Part shown: piece after piece, positions 22,206 to 34,699 of the stretch
Numbering within the stretch: the stretch's first letter is position 1
How the letters are laid out: every line of letters begins with the position of its first letter
Assembly (NCBI GenBank): GCA_949752795.1
Contig: OX457061.1
Location: 122,222,152-122,286,151 of the forward strand
Direction of reading: 5' to 3'
Length of the DNA stretch: 64,000 bases
From: Hyperoodon ampullatus
Lineage: Eukaryota > Chordata > Mammalia > Artiodactyla > Ziphiidae
Translations under genes and position numbers: made by a program
The notes under the pieces: model-generated
Told to the model about the DNA's origin: nothing
What the model saw: only the letters and a program-made list of their open reading frames with translations
Database searches by the model: none

Positions 22206-23050
22206 AGGTTTTGAATTGAGTTTGTTAAAACTTATTAATTGTAGAACCTAAATTGAAATATTGTTTCTGCTACTTGAACTATGCCCAGAAGAAAACTTTT
22301 AAAGAGGATCATGACTTTTCTGTTTTATTCTGAGGTTACAATGTAATGTAATGCAAAACATCTAGACTGGTATAGAAATACCGAGGTTCTAGCTACTGTT
22401 CTCTCACTAAAGGGGTGTCTTTTACACTTTACCATGTACCCATTTCCTCTTCTAGAAAATGAGGCAGTTAAATTGTCAGTGAATTCTCACGCCCTGTGGT
22501 GCCTTAAGGACTCAGAGAAGAGGAGACAAGGATTCTTACACCTACCATCCTTTAACCAGAGCAGCTTCAGTTTTATCTGTTTTACATGTTGGGTGCTCAT
22601 CTGCTTGTAAAATTTCACTTGAAAACATACTTCCATGCAAAACAGATTGCAAACCCCTTGACGGATGAACACTGAGGTCTACCCAAAGAGTATTCTAGCT
22701 TATAAACTGCTAACTTACTTTTTAAAACTGTAGACTTCTGGGTGTGTTATCCAGATTCAAACCAGCTGTGAATCAGTTAGGATTCTCAGTTGCAGACAAC
22801 AGAACTCAAACTCGAGTTTAAACAGAAAAAAGGAATTTGTTTTTAAAAGTAACTGTAAGCTCACAAACTCTGTTGTGAGAGGGGAAAGAGTAAAACCTGG
22901 AGGCTATGCAGTGAGGTACAACCTCCAAACACAAACAGACTATTCCGTAGAAAAATCCACTGCCCAATACCCCTAAGCAGAGAAGCTGTGACTCACCACG
23001 CTGATATTGGGTTTGGGCTGCTAGAACTGCCACCACTGTTGCTTTTGTCC
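22206..23050. other. Mostly unique DNA, possible ancient repeat
   Basis: The part 22760-23000 ('AGTTAGGATTCTCAGTTGCA', 'GACAACAGAACTCAAACTCG') resembles a common old mammalian interspersed repeat whose name I cannot give. Nothing else recognised. Confidence 0.35.
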
Positions 23051-23051
23051 A

Positions 23052-23094
23052 ACACACACACAGGCATGTGCACACACACCACACACACACATGT
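23052..23094. repeat. (AC)n microsatellite, interrupted
   Basis: Two AC runs separated by 'AGGCATGTGC'. Probable length polymorphism. Confidence 0.8.
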
Positions 23095-23309
23095 GTTTCT
23101 CCTGGTACATACTCCAAAAGTTGCTGTCTTCTGACTCAGAGCATCATGTGGGTACATCTGATCAGTGCCCCAGCTACAAGGGAGGACTGGAAATCCAGTA
23201 TTGTATCTGACTAGCCTTTTTGAGGAGATAAGATTCCCAAGACAGGAAGTTTCCCCAAATGTAAGAAGCATGTTCAAAAGATGACGACCAGCACAAGCAT
23301 TTCTTCATT

Positions 23310-23720
23310 TCTCTTTTTATTCAAGAAATTTTTGTTACTGCCTACAATGCACCTGGCACTCCTCTGTGTGCTGGGATAAAACAATGAACAAAATAGACAA
23401 AGTCCCTCTTTCATAAAATGTTATGTTCTAAAGGAGCAGACAACAAACAAGTGAACAAATAAATGTTCAATGTGCCAGAAGTTAAGTGCTAACAACTGAA
23501 ATAGGCAGGATAAAGGGACCGAGAATGGTGAGTGGGAACCACCCTGACCAGGAGTCAGGGAGGCATCACTAAGGAGTTTTCACTGAAGCAAAACGTAAGA
23601 CGGTGCTGAGAAGGACACAGGTCCCGCAGACAGATCTGGGAGGAGTGTTCCAGGCAGAGACACTGGCACATGCAAAAGCCCCCCCTCCAGGCGAGGCAAA
23701 TATGTTCCACACACTGCTAA
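23310..23720 (-). repeat. L2/L2-like remnant
   Basis: Ordered old-repeat text: 'CACCTGGCACTCCTCTGTGT', 'AACAATGAACAAAATAGACA', 'CAAGTGAACAAATAAATG', 'AGTGTTCCAGGCAGAGACAC', 'GGCACATGCAAAAGCC'. This matches the reverse strand of an ancient L2-like LINE. Confidence 0.55.
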
Positions 23721-24639
23721 TACTCTCACGGACACTTTAGGAGGAAGTGCAAAGCCCAGAGTCAAATAATACAGTCTCTAGTCTTCCTAAGAGCTTGAAG
23801 GTTTTCCACACTTAAGGTTCCCAAGTGACAACTGTGGGACCACACAAAGAACTTTTATGTATCCAGGGCAACAGGAGAAGGTCAAGAGGAGCAAAAACCA
23901 GAGTTGAGTTGCCGGTTCTGACTCTCTTGTAGCTGCTGCAGGAGCATCTTATAAAGAGAGAGCTGTTTTTACTGCCAGAGACCTGCTTCAGAGCTTGGAA
24001 GGAGCCATCTGACCATGGGTAGACAACTTTCCCCAAACACTGACACCTGCTCATTCTGAAGAGTAACAAGATGGGCATTTGTCCAAGGCAAAGAAAGGAC
24101 CTTCTAAGCAGCACGTAGTAAGTGAATATAAATCCCACCCGTAGCTCAATGTCATTTAATTATAAATGTTCACCTGCTCACTCCACCCATAGATGCTCAG
24201 TTAGTGGTTTGAGAAACTCTTCTAGAGTTGGATGAAGTCAGAAGAAGGAAAGGGTATTTGGTAAAGATAATGTGACATGTCACAGAAAGCAAGGATGGGA
24301 AAGAGTTGGAAAAGGGACCCCAATCTCTAAGGGCTCACTCTCTCCCCCATTCCTCTCTTCTCCTCTCTGTGTATCTTCTTCATTTCTCCTTTTTTCTCTA
24401 CACATTGCCTTCTGTTTTTCTAGTGGGAAACATGGTGGTCAACATGCTTTACAGATCACGGTACTGAAATCTTAAAAAAATGAGTTCTCTTACTCAGTTC
24501 TAGAAAAAGAATTTCCAAAGATGGACTCTGTGATAGAAGAAAGAATATATCTAGTCTTTGTCTCTGGTTCCTGGCTCAGAGGTTCAAAAACCATTGGTAT
24601 TTTCTGCGTGGTAAGTGCCTTTGTTATGTTAATGAAGTG
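23721..24639. other. Unique non-coding DNA
   Basis: No repeat or gene recognised. A pyrimidine-rich patch lies at 24320-24400. Confidence 0.4.
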
Positions 24640-25260
24640 ACTCGTGGCTGGTACCCAGGTAGCTTCAGGATGGAAGCTGGTCACCAGAAAGACCAGGCAT
24701 GTGGCTAGAGGGTTGGAACCTTCAGCCACTGGACCTCCAGGGAGAGGGTACGGGCTGCAGATTGAGTACAATCACACGGCCAACCAATCGTGTCTACTCA
24801 ATGATACGCCAACAAAAACTCCGCATACCAAGGCTCTTCCTGGTTGGTGAACACATTGCTGTGCCAGGAGAGTGAGGTACCCTGGAGCTCCTCAGGGATA
24901 GAGCTCTGTGTCTGAGACCATCCCAGACCTTGCCCTGTGCAACCTTTCCTTCGGCTGTTCCTGAATTGTGTCCTTTATAATAGAACTGTAATCATGAGTA
25001 TAGTACTTCCTTGAGTTCTGAGTGATTTTCTGTCAAATTATGGAAACTGAAGGGGTCATAGGAACCCCCAAATTTATAGCAGGTCAGTCAGAAGTGTGGG
25101 TGACCTGGGTAGCCCACCTGCAGCTGGTGTCTGAGGTGAGAGCCCTTAACCTGGGGAGTCTGATGTTAACTTCAGGTAGTTAATGCCAGAACTGACCTGC
25201 AATCCACCCATCCGGGGTGGGAACAGAATAGACTCTGACCATTCAAGCCTAATCCATGAG
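24640..25260 (+). repeat. Ancient L1M-type 3' UTR (family uncertain)
   Basis: Recognisable order: 'TTCGGCTGTTCCTGAATTGT', 'CCTTTATAATAGAACTGTAA', 'GGGTCATAGGAACCCCCAAA', 'TTTATAGCAGGTCAGTCAGA', 'GAGCCCTTAACCTGGGGAGT'. I recall this as an old LINE 3' end but cannot name the subfamily. Confidence 0.5.
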
Positions 25261-25989
25261 ACCAAATAGTAGGATAATATGATTAGCCCAACTGGACTCT
25301 TCTTCCCACCCTCAACCAATCAGTGGTCCCATTTATAAACATGGTGGCACCCGTAGCAACCAGGTGACTTGGGGGAAGGGGAAGTGCCTAGGAAAGAGGT
25401 GCTGGGCAGACAATATCCTGGTTTTTACTCCCACTGCTAGAGCTTCAATGAATGACCGAGAATGTCATGCATTTCATTCATAAATCTGGTCAGATCTACA
25501 GATGGCTCTGCCGACGCTATAAATTCATGTGATCATTCCGTGTGACGGAAAAGTACATGTCATGCTGACCTTCTAAATGTTGAAACACTTCTAAATGACA
25601 AAACACTTTCCAGCAGCTAAAATGTCTTATGTTAAAGCTGAGGATGTATAAATGGTAATCTGATCTTATAAACAACTGGCTATGGCAAAACTATTCAGTG
25701 CTTTTCTCAAGTATATATTTTCTTTGGCACGACAGAAAAGTACCCTCCTAAACACAGCCCTGAACGTCAGTGTAAGGTGGATTCTGGCAGTACATTTGCA
25801 GAGAGAGCAGTAGTTTCCCATGTCGTATCATGCTCTGTTACTTTCTGCCGACAGAAGTCTCCCTGGCCCCCTAGGAATGTGTTCTGTATCTCACAGCACA
25901 CCATTGCAGCACTGTATGCATCAGCGCTTAGCTCTCTACACTGTAGTTGCCTGGGAGTTCATCTGTTTCCACCAGGAGACGAGACAGGA
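25261..25989. other. Unique non-coding DNA
   Basis: No repeat or gene recognised. The 88-codon frame at 25777-26043 (+) has no domain. Confidence 0.4.
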
Positions 25990-26230
25990 ATTGAGAACAC
26001 AGGCTGCCTTTTCTTCTGTTCTGTCCTCAAGACCACTGCCTAGAACGTAGCAGGAGCACAATAAATATCAATGATATTTGCCTTGCTTGATGGTCTTTGG
26101 CAAGTGACCTAAACGCTCTGAGGTTGGTTTGCTTGTGGGTAAAATGAAGGTAATTATAATCCTTACTTCACTGGGTTGTTATGAGGATTAAAGCCCCATA
26201 AATGCTACTGTTGTTGCGGTTGCTAACTGT
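25990..26230 (+). repeat. L2/MIR tails: short LINE tail then MIR
   Basis: 25990-26065 ends 'CAGGAGCACAATAAATATCA' (L2-tail-like). 26075-26225 follows MIR: 'TTTGGCAAGTGACCTAAACG', 'GGGTAAAATGAAGGTAATTA', 'GGGTTGTTATGAGGATTAAA'. Confidence 0.6.
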
Positions 26231-27199
26231 GGCCTGGTCGGCAATCATTATTCACTGATTAGACGCCATCAGACCCAAAGCAAGCTATTTATAGCTGGAG
26301 GAATCACAAGAGAATATTTCACAAGAGCTCCAAGTCCCTGTTCTCAAAATAAGCAGCAGATGAGACCTCACTCCTCAGCCTCCCCTCTCCTGGCATCTCC
26401 GAGGTCACTACACCCTGGACATTATTAGAATTTTTTGACTACGTGTCAACGTATTTATACATTCATATTTACACCTTACTATTCATTTGTTTGTAACAAG
26501 TCATCGACATAGTTTTTTAGGAGTCAGATAATGTAGTTTTAGTTTATGCTACACATTTAGAGACTTTATTACACTTTATAATATGCAATGAGGAAAAAGA
26601 TTCTGGTCCTTTTTCTATTTATTTTATTAAATCACTCTGCTCCAGAGTATAGGCATTTTTCATTTCTCTTTTTAACATGCCAGTTCTACTCCTTACTAAT
26701 TCGTGTCCTCTATCCTGAGATGTTAGTCGATAAAGTAAACATATTATTAGAAGTAATTTATAATGTATATGTAGATTAAATTGTATCATTAAAAAATCAT
26801 TCTTATGCTTAGGCTCTTTATGGAAATCAAGAATCGTAACATCCCATTCATACCATAGTTGTAAAGACATAATTTCAAAACACACATACACACTTGGGAA
26901 AGAGCAAGTATACATAAAGTTCCAGCAGGCAAATAAAACCTCTTTTTAACCAAAAAGAAAAAAAAAATTCTCTGGAAAGAACCCCTGAGGTGCCAGAAGC
27001 ATTCTGGAAAATAATACTATTAAGAGGATAGTAGCTATAAGCTGAGAATTATAACTGTAGTTATACATAATACCAAAGCAACCCCTGAAGAAAGAAAATG
27101 CTTTTTCTTTTTAAAGTCACACTCTTCAAAGATATATTATTTAATTAGTAAAGGGAATGCCATCCTTTTGATTTTTTTTTTTTTTTTTTGGTAGAGAAG
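26231..27199. other. Unique AT-rich DNA
   Basis: No repeat or gene recognised. A short T tract lies at 27172-27189. Confidence 0.35.
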
Positions 27200-28200
27200 A
27201 GAAGAAAGCGCATCAGCTGGAATTTAAATGTATTGTACTGAATAAAGGTATCTGACACTTGCCAACTACCAAATCAATTTGACATAAAAATTGAAGTTAT
27301 TTGAACTATTAATTTCATAATTAGAACTTATATTGGTTTAAAGCCATTTTTAGAAGCTTATTAATTCAAGGTGATTTTTTAAAAAATCTTCAGTCAAAAA
27401 CATTATTCCAAAATGCCCAGGGTGGATTTAAACGTGGAGTAAATTCTCTGCTACCAGGAAGACACTGAAATGTGTTGATAATTCCTGTACCCTCTCAAAT
27501 ATACGAAGGTGAGCTTGTTACCTAAGTCGCACATTCCATCCTTAGTTGAGATTATAACCCCAAATCTTTGTTTTCAACAAGTTCTTAGGAAATTATAAAC
27601 AAGGGTCTACTCAATTTAACACAAAGTAAAATGTCACAATTTACCGTGAATGATCACAACGTGGGCATCTCAACCGTTGTATGTTACATGTGTCACTTCT
27701 TGAATTGTTGCCAGCTAACATTCATTTTGTGATGTATGAATATTGCCGGGGAAATTCAGAATCCTTCAGCCACTTACATCTCACATTCATACTCCCAAGT
27801 TTTATTAAAGGCACCAGCGTGGCTCCCCATTAGGGGTTGTCATGCGATGTTTTATTTTGATATTTTACTTCACTGATTTTCATCACAGTTTCCTACCTCG
27901 GTTCCAGACACTATGACTGCATTCATAAACTTGAATATAATATGCATGTGAAATCATATTTCCTTCTTGGACACATTAGCAAAATTCCATCTGTCTGCTC
28001 CTTTTTAAACTGTTAAGTTTTCCACATTGAAAAGAGAATTGGGTTACAATTACCTACGGAGACTTTTCATCAGAATAACATTCTAAGTTGTATATAATGT
28101 TGTTCCATATCCTCCCTTGCCTGAGGAGTTTTAAAGAGTTCACACACCCAGATATGTCTGCAGTAAACCTAAAGGCATATTAAAGCGTTTTAAGGTTGAA
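27200..28200. promoter_or_regulatory. Candidate conserved non-coding tract
   Basis: 1 kb without recognisable repeats and with balanced, motif-rich sequence, including homeodomain cores such as 'AACTATTAATTTCATAATTA' (27304-27323). Appearance only. Confidence 0.28.
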
Positions 28201-28289
28201 AGGAATTCTCAGAGATGTTTCTAGCCTAATCCCTTCATTTTTCAGATAAGAAAGCTCAGCTAAAAACGATGAGAGAAGCAGGATGGGTG

Positions 28290-28470
28290 AGAACTCTAGG
28301 ACAAAACTGCCAGCGTTCAAGTCAGCTTCCATCACTGCCAGGACTGTGAAACGTTTGGCAATTTACTTCACCTCTCTGTGCCTTTGTTTCTGTGTAGTAA
28401 AATTATGATAATACCCACTCTATAGGGTTTCCGTGAGAATTAAACGAGCTAATACATTCATTACCAGGAA
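28290..28470 (+). repeat. MIR remnant
   Basis: 'GCAATTTACTTCACCTCTCT', 'GTGCCTTTGTTTCTGTGTAG', 'ATAATACCCACTCTATAGGG', 'GTGAGAATTAAACGAGCTAA': the MIR order is clear. Confidence 0.8.
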
Positions 28471-29589
28471 GAACAGTTCTTGTCCATTTCTGTAATTTCA
28501 GTGAAGAGAGGATTTCCTTAAATACCCCCTGAGTATCCCTTTGGAGGAGGACATAGAACAGATCGTTTGTCTCCCTTTATCCTGGGATCAGCTGCCCATG
28601 GAACACTCAACTTCTAAATACTGCTCTGTTCTAAATACTCATCTTAGGTTACCCTTCCGTGGAAAATCTGGATGCAGAAATCCATCTAATTCCAGGGTTT
28701 GCTGCCTGAAGCCTGTTGTTGCCACGTTGTCTGGTAACAGCTTCATTGGTCGTAAAGGTGATGTTTGGCTCTCCCTGTGACCAGTTTTGTTTTCTCTCTC
28801 ATTTGGTTCAGAACTCTGGCAAGAAAACACCCACACAAAGCACGTAGCTCACAGAGTTCCCGGACAAACAGAGCACTCAGTAAGCATTGGCTGTTCCCTC
28901 TGTTATTCCTTCTTGCTCCAGGTAGCCTATCACATCAACGTCAAAATTAGTATCACAGCCCAGATCCCTTAATTACAGTGCTAAGATCTCATCTGTGGAC
29001 AGAAAAGAAAATAGTTTTGATTGTTTAATGCCTTAAGATCATATAATCGTTTCTATTTCATGGCCCCTCAGATCCACTTAACTAATCACTATGCCCTTAT
29101 TTGAGGCAAACGAGTGCTGCAAATACTTATTAATATTCCTTGGGTCCCACGACTCATATAATAGAAATTGATATTATTACATAGAGTATTTAAATCACAC
29201 CTTGATATTTTGAGATGTACAAATATAGAAGTAAAAAAAAAATCACCACACCTTTCATTTCTCAAATGAATACGTTGCATTTCTTGGACTGGAGTTTTCA
29301 GTTTGTAAATGCTACATTCCTCACCTGTATAACTTGGGAGGCTATCATTTTCGACTTAAATTTACTATTTGCCACTTCCCACAATTACCCACTTATATAT
29401 ACACCCTACTTAATACCATACACATAGCTAGAATTTTTTAATTTTTAGTAAATTTCCTTTTTTTATTTCATAGGTTAATAAAAATGGCTATGGATGTTTG
29501 CATAGTAGAACTCTGAATAATAGATTTTCAGTTTCTTTAGAACAGTTCCAGGATCTTTCTCATTCGTCTCATTCATCATAAATCAGACT
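28471..29589. other. Unique non-coding DNA
   Basis: No repeat or gene recognised. Short overlapping frames at 28541-28836 have no domain. Confidence 0.4.
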
Positions 29590-30240
29590 ATGTCAGTGAT
29601 CTCAAAACCTCCCACCATCTTCCCTTCCTGTGTGGAATTAAATCCTTTAAAGCCCACCGTAAGCTGGCCCTGCCTGCCCCCTGACCTCACCTCCAGGGAG
29701 TCCCCCACCCCCCCATCCCCCGTCCCTCAGGGTCTCCTAGCCACAGTGACCTTCTCACTGTGCCAAGACGTGCCACGGGCACCCCCATTGCGGGCACTTG
29801 AACCTGCCCTTCCCTCTGCCAGGAACTCTCTCCAGGCAGATGTTTGCTTGTCCCAGCCCCTCACTTCACTCAGTCCTCTGCTCAAATGCCATCTGCTGAA
29901 AGAGACCCTTCCTCACCATCTTCCCCCAGACACCCCGACACTCACCCTCCATCCCTCCCTATCACCCCATCATGTTTCCTTTTCTTCACAGCCCTTCTCA
30001 CTACCTGAGAATATGTACATATTGGTTATTCTTTACGTTCTGCCCCGACTTCTAAGATGTAAGGTCCACAAAGCTAGAAATTTAACTTTCTTTATTCTTG
30101 TATCTCAATTACCTGGCAGATGTTAGACACTCAAAAATGTGTTGAATTAATAAATAACAGATAAAGCTTGGTGTATGCCAATACTCATCACAGCTCCTGG
30201 CTTTTAGTGAGCTTGAATAAATGATGATTAAATAAATGAA
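29590..30240 (+). repeat. L2 LINE, coding end and 3' UTR
   Basis: A 178-codon open frame at 29590-30126 is an L2 remnant, not a host gene. The DNA follows L2 ('CTCAAATGCCATCTGCTGAA', 'GACCCTTCCTCACCATCTTC', 'TCACTACCTGAGAATATGTA', 'AAGATGTAAGGTCCACAAAG') and ends in the L2 tail ('AAAAATGTGTTGAATTAATA'). The frame stays open because the source is proline/serine-rich and C-rich. Confidence 0.75.
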
Positions 30241-30593
30241 TAAATTATTTCGTGCAACAAAAAATACATTGCACCCAGAACAAAACGGCACAACCTATCT
30301 ACTGTCAGACACCTTAGAAACTTACTGGAGAGAGAAGAATTACATGCACAGAAAAATTTTAAATGCTATGTAACACTGTGCTAAGCTGCATGTAATCAGT
30401 TCCACAATAATTGTGTCTAAATCAATGATACAGCTATTAAGTGCATGGCTGCCCAGGAAGTAGACTTTGATGAGAGTGGAAGTTCTCAGGCTGGCTTCAC
30501 TGAGTAGCAATTTGAGATGGATCTTAAAAGACTTGTTTTAGATAGGGAAGTTAGGGAGGAGACCATCACAATAGGAAGAAAAAAGCCAGTCCA
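30241..30593. other. Unique non-coding DNA
   Basis: No element recognised before the following SINE. Confidence 0.35.
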
Positions 30594-30890
30594 GGGCTTC
30601 CCTGGTAGCGCAGTGGTTGAGAATCTGCCTGCCAATGCAGGGGATGCGGGTTCGAGCCCTGGTCTGGGAAGATCCAACATGCCGCGGAGCAACTAGGCCC
30701 GTGAGCCACAACTACTGAGCCTGCGCGTCTGGAGCCTGTGCTCCGCAACAAGAGAGGCCGCGACAGTGAGAGGTCTGCGCACCGCGATGAAGAGTAGCCC
30801 CTGCTCGGCGCAACTAGAGAAAGCCCTCGCACAGAAACGAAGACCCAACACACCAAAAATAAATAAATAAATAAATAAATTTTTTTTTTT
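30594..30890 (+). mobile_element. CHR-2 SINE, intermediate ('CD'-like) form
   Basis: Carries the internal deletion seen in short copies but keeps the 3' module 'GCGCAACTAGAGAAAGCCCT' and an (AAAT)n tail. The perfect duplication is AAAGCCAGTCCA (30582-30593 and 30891-30902). Confidence 0.93.
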
Positions 30891-30918
30891 AAAGCCAGTC
30901 CATAATGGAGTTATATTT

Positions 30919-31250
30919 CCTGTTTTTTTTCCTTTTTTTCTTTTTTTTAATTGAAGTATATTTGTTGTACAATATTATATAAGGTACAAGTGTACAATAT
31001 AGTGATTCACAGTTTTTTTAAGTTATATTCCATTTATAGTTATTATAAAATATGGGCTATATTCCCCATGTTGTATAATATATCCTTGTAGCTTATTTAT
31101 TTTATACAAGTAGTTCGTACCTCTTAACCCCCTCCCCCTATATTGCCCTTTCCCCCTTCCCTCTCCCCACTGGTAACTACCAGATTGTTCTCTGTATCTG
31201 CGAGTCTGCTTCTGTTTTGTTATATTCACTAGTTTGTTGGAGTTGTACTT
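30919..31250 (-). mobile_element. L1 3' UTR
   Basis: T-rich start, 'TTGAAGTATATTTGTTGTAC', 'ATATTCCCCATGTTGTATAA', C-rich 31128-31170 and 'GTATCTGCGAGTCTGCTTCT'. Reversed, 5'-truncated L1. Confidence 0.8.
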
Positions 31251-31723
31251 TCTTAACAATGCATTTTTTCACGTGGAAGTTTTCCAATTTAAGCACATAA
31301 TGAATATTAAATTGTATATCCCTGGCAATGCTGAAATTCTCATGATTTGAAGTTTAAAATTATAAAATAAAAATTAGTAGAAGTTAATTATAATATTAAT
31401 TATAATATTATCAATAACTGAAATCTCTACTCATGTGCTAAGATGCAATTATTTTTGCTTCAATTAATTTAATCAAACATTAGTATGAGTGTTACTGAAT
31501 TATACCTGTTTTGAAAACAAAAATGCTTTTAGAAGAAAGGGTTTTAAAATATATTGAAGATACAGGAAAGTTCTGGACTGTCTTAACATGGCCATATCTA
31601 TAAAGCATGCTTTTTATGATTATAAGTTATTGAAGATATTTTCAGAAATATTCACTGTCTCAGACATGCTCATTGTCTTATCCTGTACTTGAAGAGCAAG
31701 TGGCTTAAAACAGATTCGCACTC
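31251..31723. other. AT-rich unique DNA
   Basis: Nothing recognised beyond short palindromic TAATTATAATATTAATTA text (31385-31405). Confidence 0.35.
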
Positions 31724-32045
31724 GGGGCTCCCCTGGTGGTGCAGTGGTTAAGAATCCGCCTGCCAATGCAGGGGACATGGATTTGGGCCCTGGTCCAGAA
31801 AGATCCCATGTGTCGTGGAGCAACTAAGCCCGTGTGCCACAACTACTGAGCCTGCGCTCTAGAGCCCGCGTGCAGCAACTACTGAAGGCTGCACGCCTTG
31901 AGTCTGTGCTCTGCAACAAAAGAAGCCACCGCAATGAGAAGCCTGCACACCGCAATGAAGAGTAACCCCCGCTCGCCACAACTAGAGAAAGCCCGCGTGC
32001 AGCAACGAAGACCCAACGTAGCCAAAAATAAATAATTTTTAAAAA
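31724..32045 (+). mobile_element. CHR-2 SINE, full-length form
   Basis: Head 'GGGGCTCCCCTGGTGGTGCA', modules 'GCCACAACTACTGAGCCTGC' and 'CGCCACAACTAGAGAAAGCC', end 'GTAGCCAAAAATAAATAA'. The duplication is not clear, consistent with age. Confidence 0.92.
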
Positions 32046-32189
32046 AATAGTAAGAGTACTTGTTTCTGATTTCTTTTTTCCCCTCTTGCAGGTGACTATT
32101 TTGAAGGTAGAAAAGTGAAATAAACTATATTAGATAGAAATTTGATGTGTCTTGCCTTAATTTGACATTATAAAAGAACAAATGGAGAA

Positions 32190-32245
32190 AATGAAGAAAG
32201 AAAAAAAAGAAGGAAGGAAGGAAGAAGGGAGGGAGGGAGGAAGAA
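32190..32245. repeat. (GGAA)n-type polypurine tract
   Basis: A purine-only run of GAAA, GGAA and GGGA units. Such tracts are unstable and can form triplex DNA. Confidence 0.85.
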
Positions 32246-32274
32246 AACCAACTAATACAAATGTGTAACAGGCG

Positions 32275-32690
32275 TGTCGAGTTCCACATTTCCAGAACTG
32301 GACTCTTGACCATCCGTCCACATTGGCTTCTCCTCCCACCTCCCCATCTTCGCTGGTGGCCCCTCCTTCCCTTCAGACCCTCAGGCCAAAACACTTGTCT
32401 TGATTCTTGACGCCTCTCTTTTCTCACAACCCACATCTAAACCTTCAGGAAGTCCTGCTGGCTGTGCTTTCAAAATACGAAAATATATCCAAGTCCTAAT
32501 ACTTCTTACCACCCCCTCTGCTACTCTTCGGTCCAAACACCATCCTCTCTCACTGAGATGAGGGCACCAGCCTTCCAGGTGACCTCTCCTGCCTCCATCT
32601 CATCCAATGTCTCTTCTCCATCTAGCAGCTAAAGGAACCTTTTTAAAACTGTTCAAAACTCTGGAATGAGTCTCCAATGTACTGAGAGTA
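32275..32690 (+). repeat. L2 LINE coding remnant
   Basis: 'CAGACCCTCAGGCCAAAACA', 'TGATTCTTGACGCCTCTCTT', 'AAATATATCCAAGTCCTAAT', 'ACCACCCCCTCTGCTACTCT' follow L2 ORF2 text. No frame survives. Confidence 0.65.
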
Positions 32691-33630
32691 AACACTTGTG
32701 ACAGCAAGAGGGAAAATGGCCTGAGACTGTCCTCAAACAGCTTCTAGGCCAGTTGCTGGTATTCTCAAGAGGGAAACAACCAGGAAGGAGCTATTTGAAC
32801 AGCCATTCGAACAGAGTGGAATTTTCCTTCCAACTACAGTTCTCTTTTCATTGGACACATTTGTAAACAAAAGAAAAGCTCCTGACTATCCCAACACTCT
32901 CGAATTTTCCGAGAACACTAAGAGTCCTAGATGTTCTCTGCTGTGAAATCTTCCACTGGAAACTGTTGTGATTTTTTTTTTAATTGGAATTCGTTTCCAG
33001 CACCTCTGCCACTTCTCAGCTGCATGACGCTGACGGGTCAGCTGGCCTCAGACACAATTTCTCATCCAAGATGGGACTTAGCAGGACCCGCCCAGCCTGA
33101 CCCACAGGACCACGGCAAGAATTACTGAGATTCTCATGTTTAGGGAAAATTTTATAACGAAAGTGTATCCTGTACACACGTATATCATTATTTAACACAA
33201 CTGCTTAGTATCCTTCCTGGTGAAGGAGTAAACTGTTAGCATCCCATCACTCCACCTGCTGCCAGCAGTGACCCTCCCTATAAAATTACAAAGACTTCCA
33301 GACCCACCGGTGACCCCGTAGGCTTGGGTGCTTGCTGCTTCCCATGTGACCATGTAATGAAGAGCAAGTGATGGCTTGTCAATTTTCAGAGCTGTCTTTT
33401 TCCTGCAGGGTTTGAAACCAAAGTGGCAAAGGGAATTGGGGCTGCTTGGAAAATGCAGCCTTTCCTTCCTCTTCCAGGAATCTCCGTGCGCAAAGTCAGC
33501 TGCTATTATCAGCACGTTTCAGTTCCTGCCTCCTTCCTCTGCCACATCCCTAGCCTTGCTGAGAAAAAAAAAAACTGCAAAGCCTCCCCAAGAAACAGCA
33601 GAAAAGGTGACCTTGTAAGAATGCGCTGTA
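32691..33630. other. Unique non-coding DNA
   Basis: No repeat or gene recognised. Frames at 33192-33515 (-) and 33423-33704 (+) have no domain, and the latter runs into a SINE. Confidence 0.4.
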
Positions 33631-33762
33631 GGACTTCCCTGGTGGTCCAGTGGTTAAGACTCCGAGCTTCCAATGCAGGGTTCGATTCCTGGTCGGGGAA
33701 CTAAGATCCCACATAACGTGGCCAAAACAGAAAAATAAATAATAATAATTTTTTAAAAAAGA
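33631..33762 (+). mobile_element. CHR-1-type short SINE
   Basis: Head 'GGACTTCCCTGGTGGTCCAG', B box 'GGTTCGATTCCTGG', end 'CGTGGCCAAAACAG' and A/T tail. The duplication is AAGAATGCGCTGTA (33617-33630) versus AAGAATGTGCTATA (33763-33776). Confidence 0.93.
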
Positions 33763-33839
33763 AAGAATGTGCTATAAGTGCCTGCATGACCCCGCTTACA
33801 AGGGGACTGGGTTGTGAGACTCCCCGGGACATTGTGTCA

Positions 33840-34590
33840 CATGCAGCATAACTTTCCAACATGGTTCGGATAATATTATGATAGACACTATGGAGGAAAC
33901 GCAGCCCCTAGGAGAGAAGTCTGAATTTCCACACAGGAGAAATCGTACAAGAAAGGTCTACTGTAATGGTATATAGACAGCAGTGTTTTTGATTCTGATA
34001 AATCACACCACACTCCCCCACAGATGAATTCACAACAGAGCAAATCTTCATAAAACTTTTCACAGGGTCTCTATTTCTTCTTCATCCCCACCTCTGAGCT
34101 TTGCCCACAGGAGATTCTTTCTGTAGACTTGCCGTGTGAGCTATCTTCTGTCTGTCCGCCCCACCCCCCACCACCATACCAGATCCGGGCTCCACCTTCT
34201 GGACCTTGATCTCTATACTGGGAGGCCGACCTGTGCGGAAGTCATCGTCCTCTGACTTCTAGTTGAGGCCAGTGGAAGGGGACCTACCAGGAGAGCAGAA
34301 GGAAAAGGATTGGGCATTGGGGGTGAGAGGGGTCACCTCAGGCTGTTGTGTCCCTCAACCAAGGTCACTGCCCCTCTCCCTACCGCTTTCTCCCTGAAGA
34401 TCTTAGTAACCATGCCACCCACCTGTCCCTTTGGGTCTAGGGCTTGTGATGGCTCTGCTATGAATGGTCCTGGGAGTACTGCATTATCCCTCCCCACAGC
34501 TTTGTACAATGTATCAAACCCTCTTGAAATTCTCCATGTTACACATAGCATCTGTTTCTTGCTGGGTCCCTGACTGACACACTTGCTGAA
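33840..34590 (+). repeat. Ancient interspersed repeat, probable L1M 3' UTR
   Basis: The 3' half is a familiar old repeat: 'TGTCCCTCAACCAAGGTCAC', 'CTGGGAGTACTGCATTATCC', 'TTTGTACAATGTATCAAACC', 'CATCTGTTTCTTGCTGGGTC' then 'CCTGACTGACAC'. The subfamily is not certain and the 5' limit is a guess. Confidence 0.5.
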
Positions 34591-34699
34591 TTAAATGAGC
34601 ATGTCTTAAATATATCTTTATTTCATCTATCACATACATGATTATATAAGAACTATTCAGTAGAGAATTCTATCTAATTCTAGCAAATCTCATGGAAGA

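Noticed and set aside
29590..30126. 178-codon plus-strand frame, the longest in the window
   Set aside because: The DNA follows the L2 LINE coding end and 3' UTR. The proline/serine-rich frame is open because the source is C-rich.
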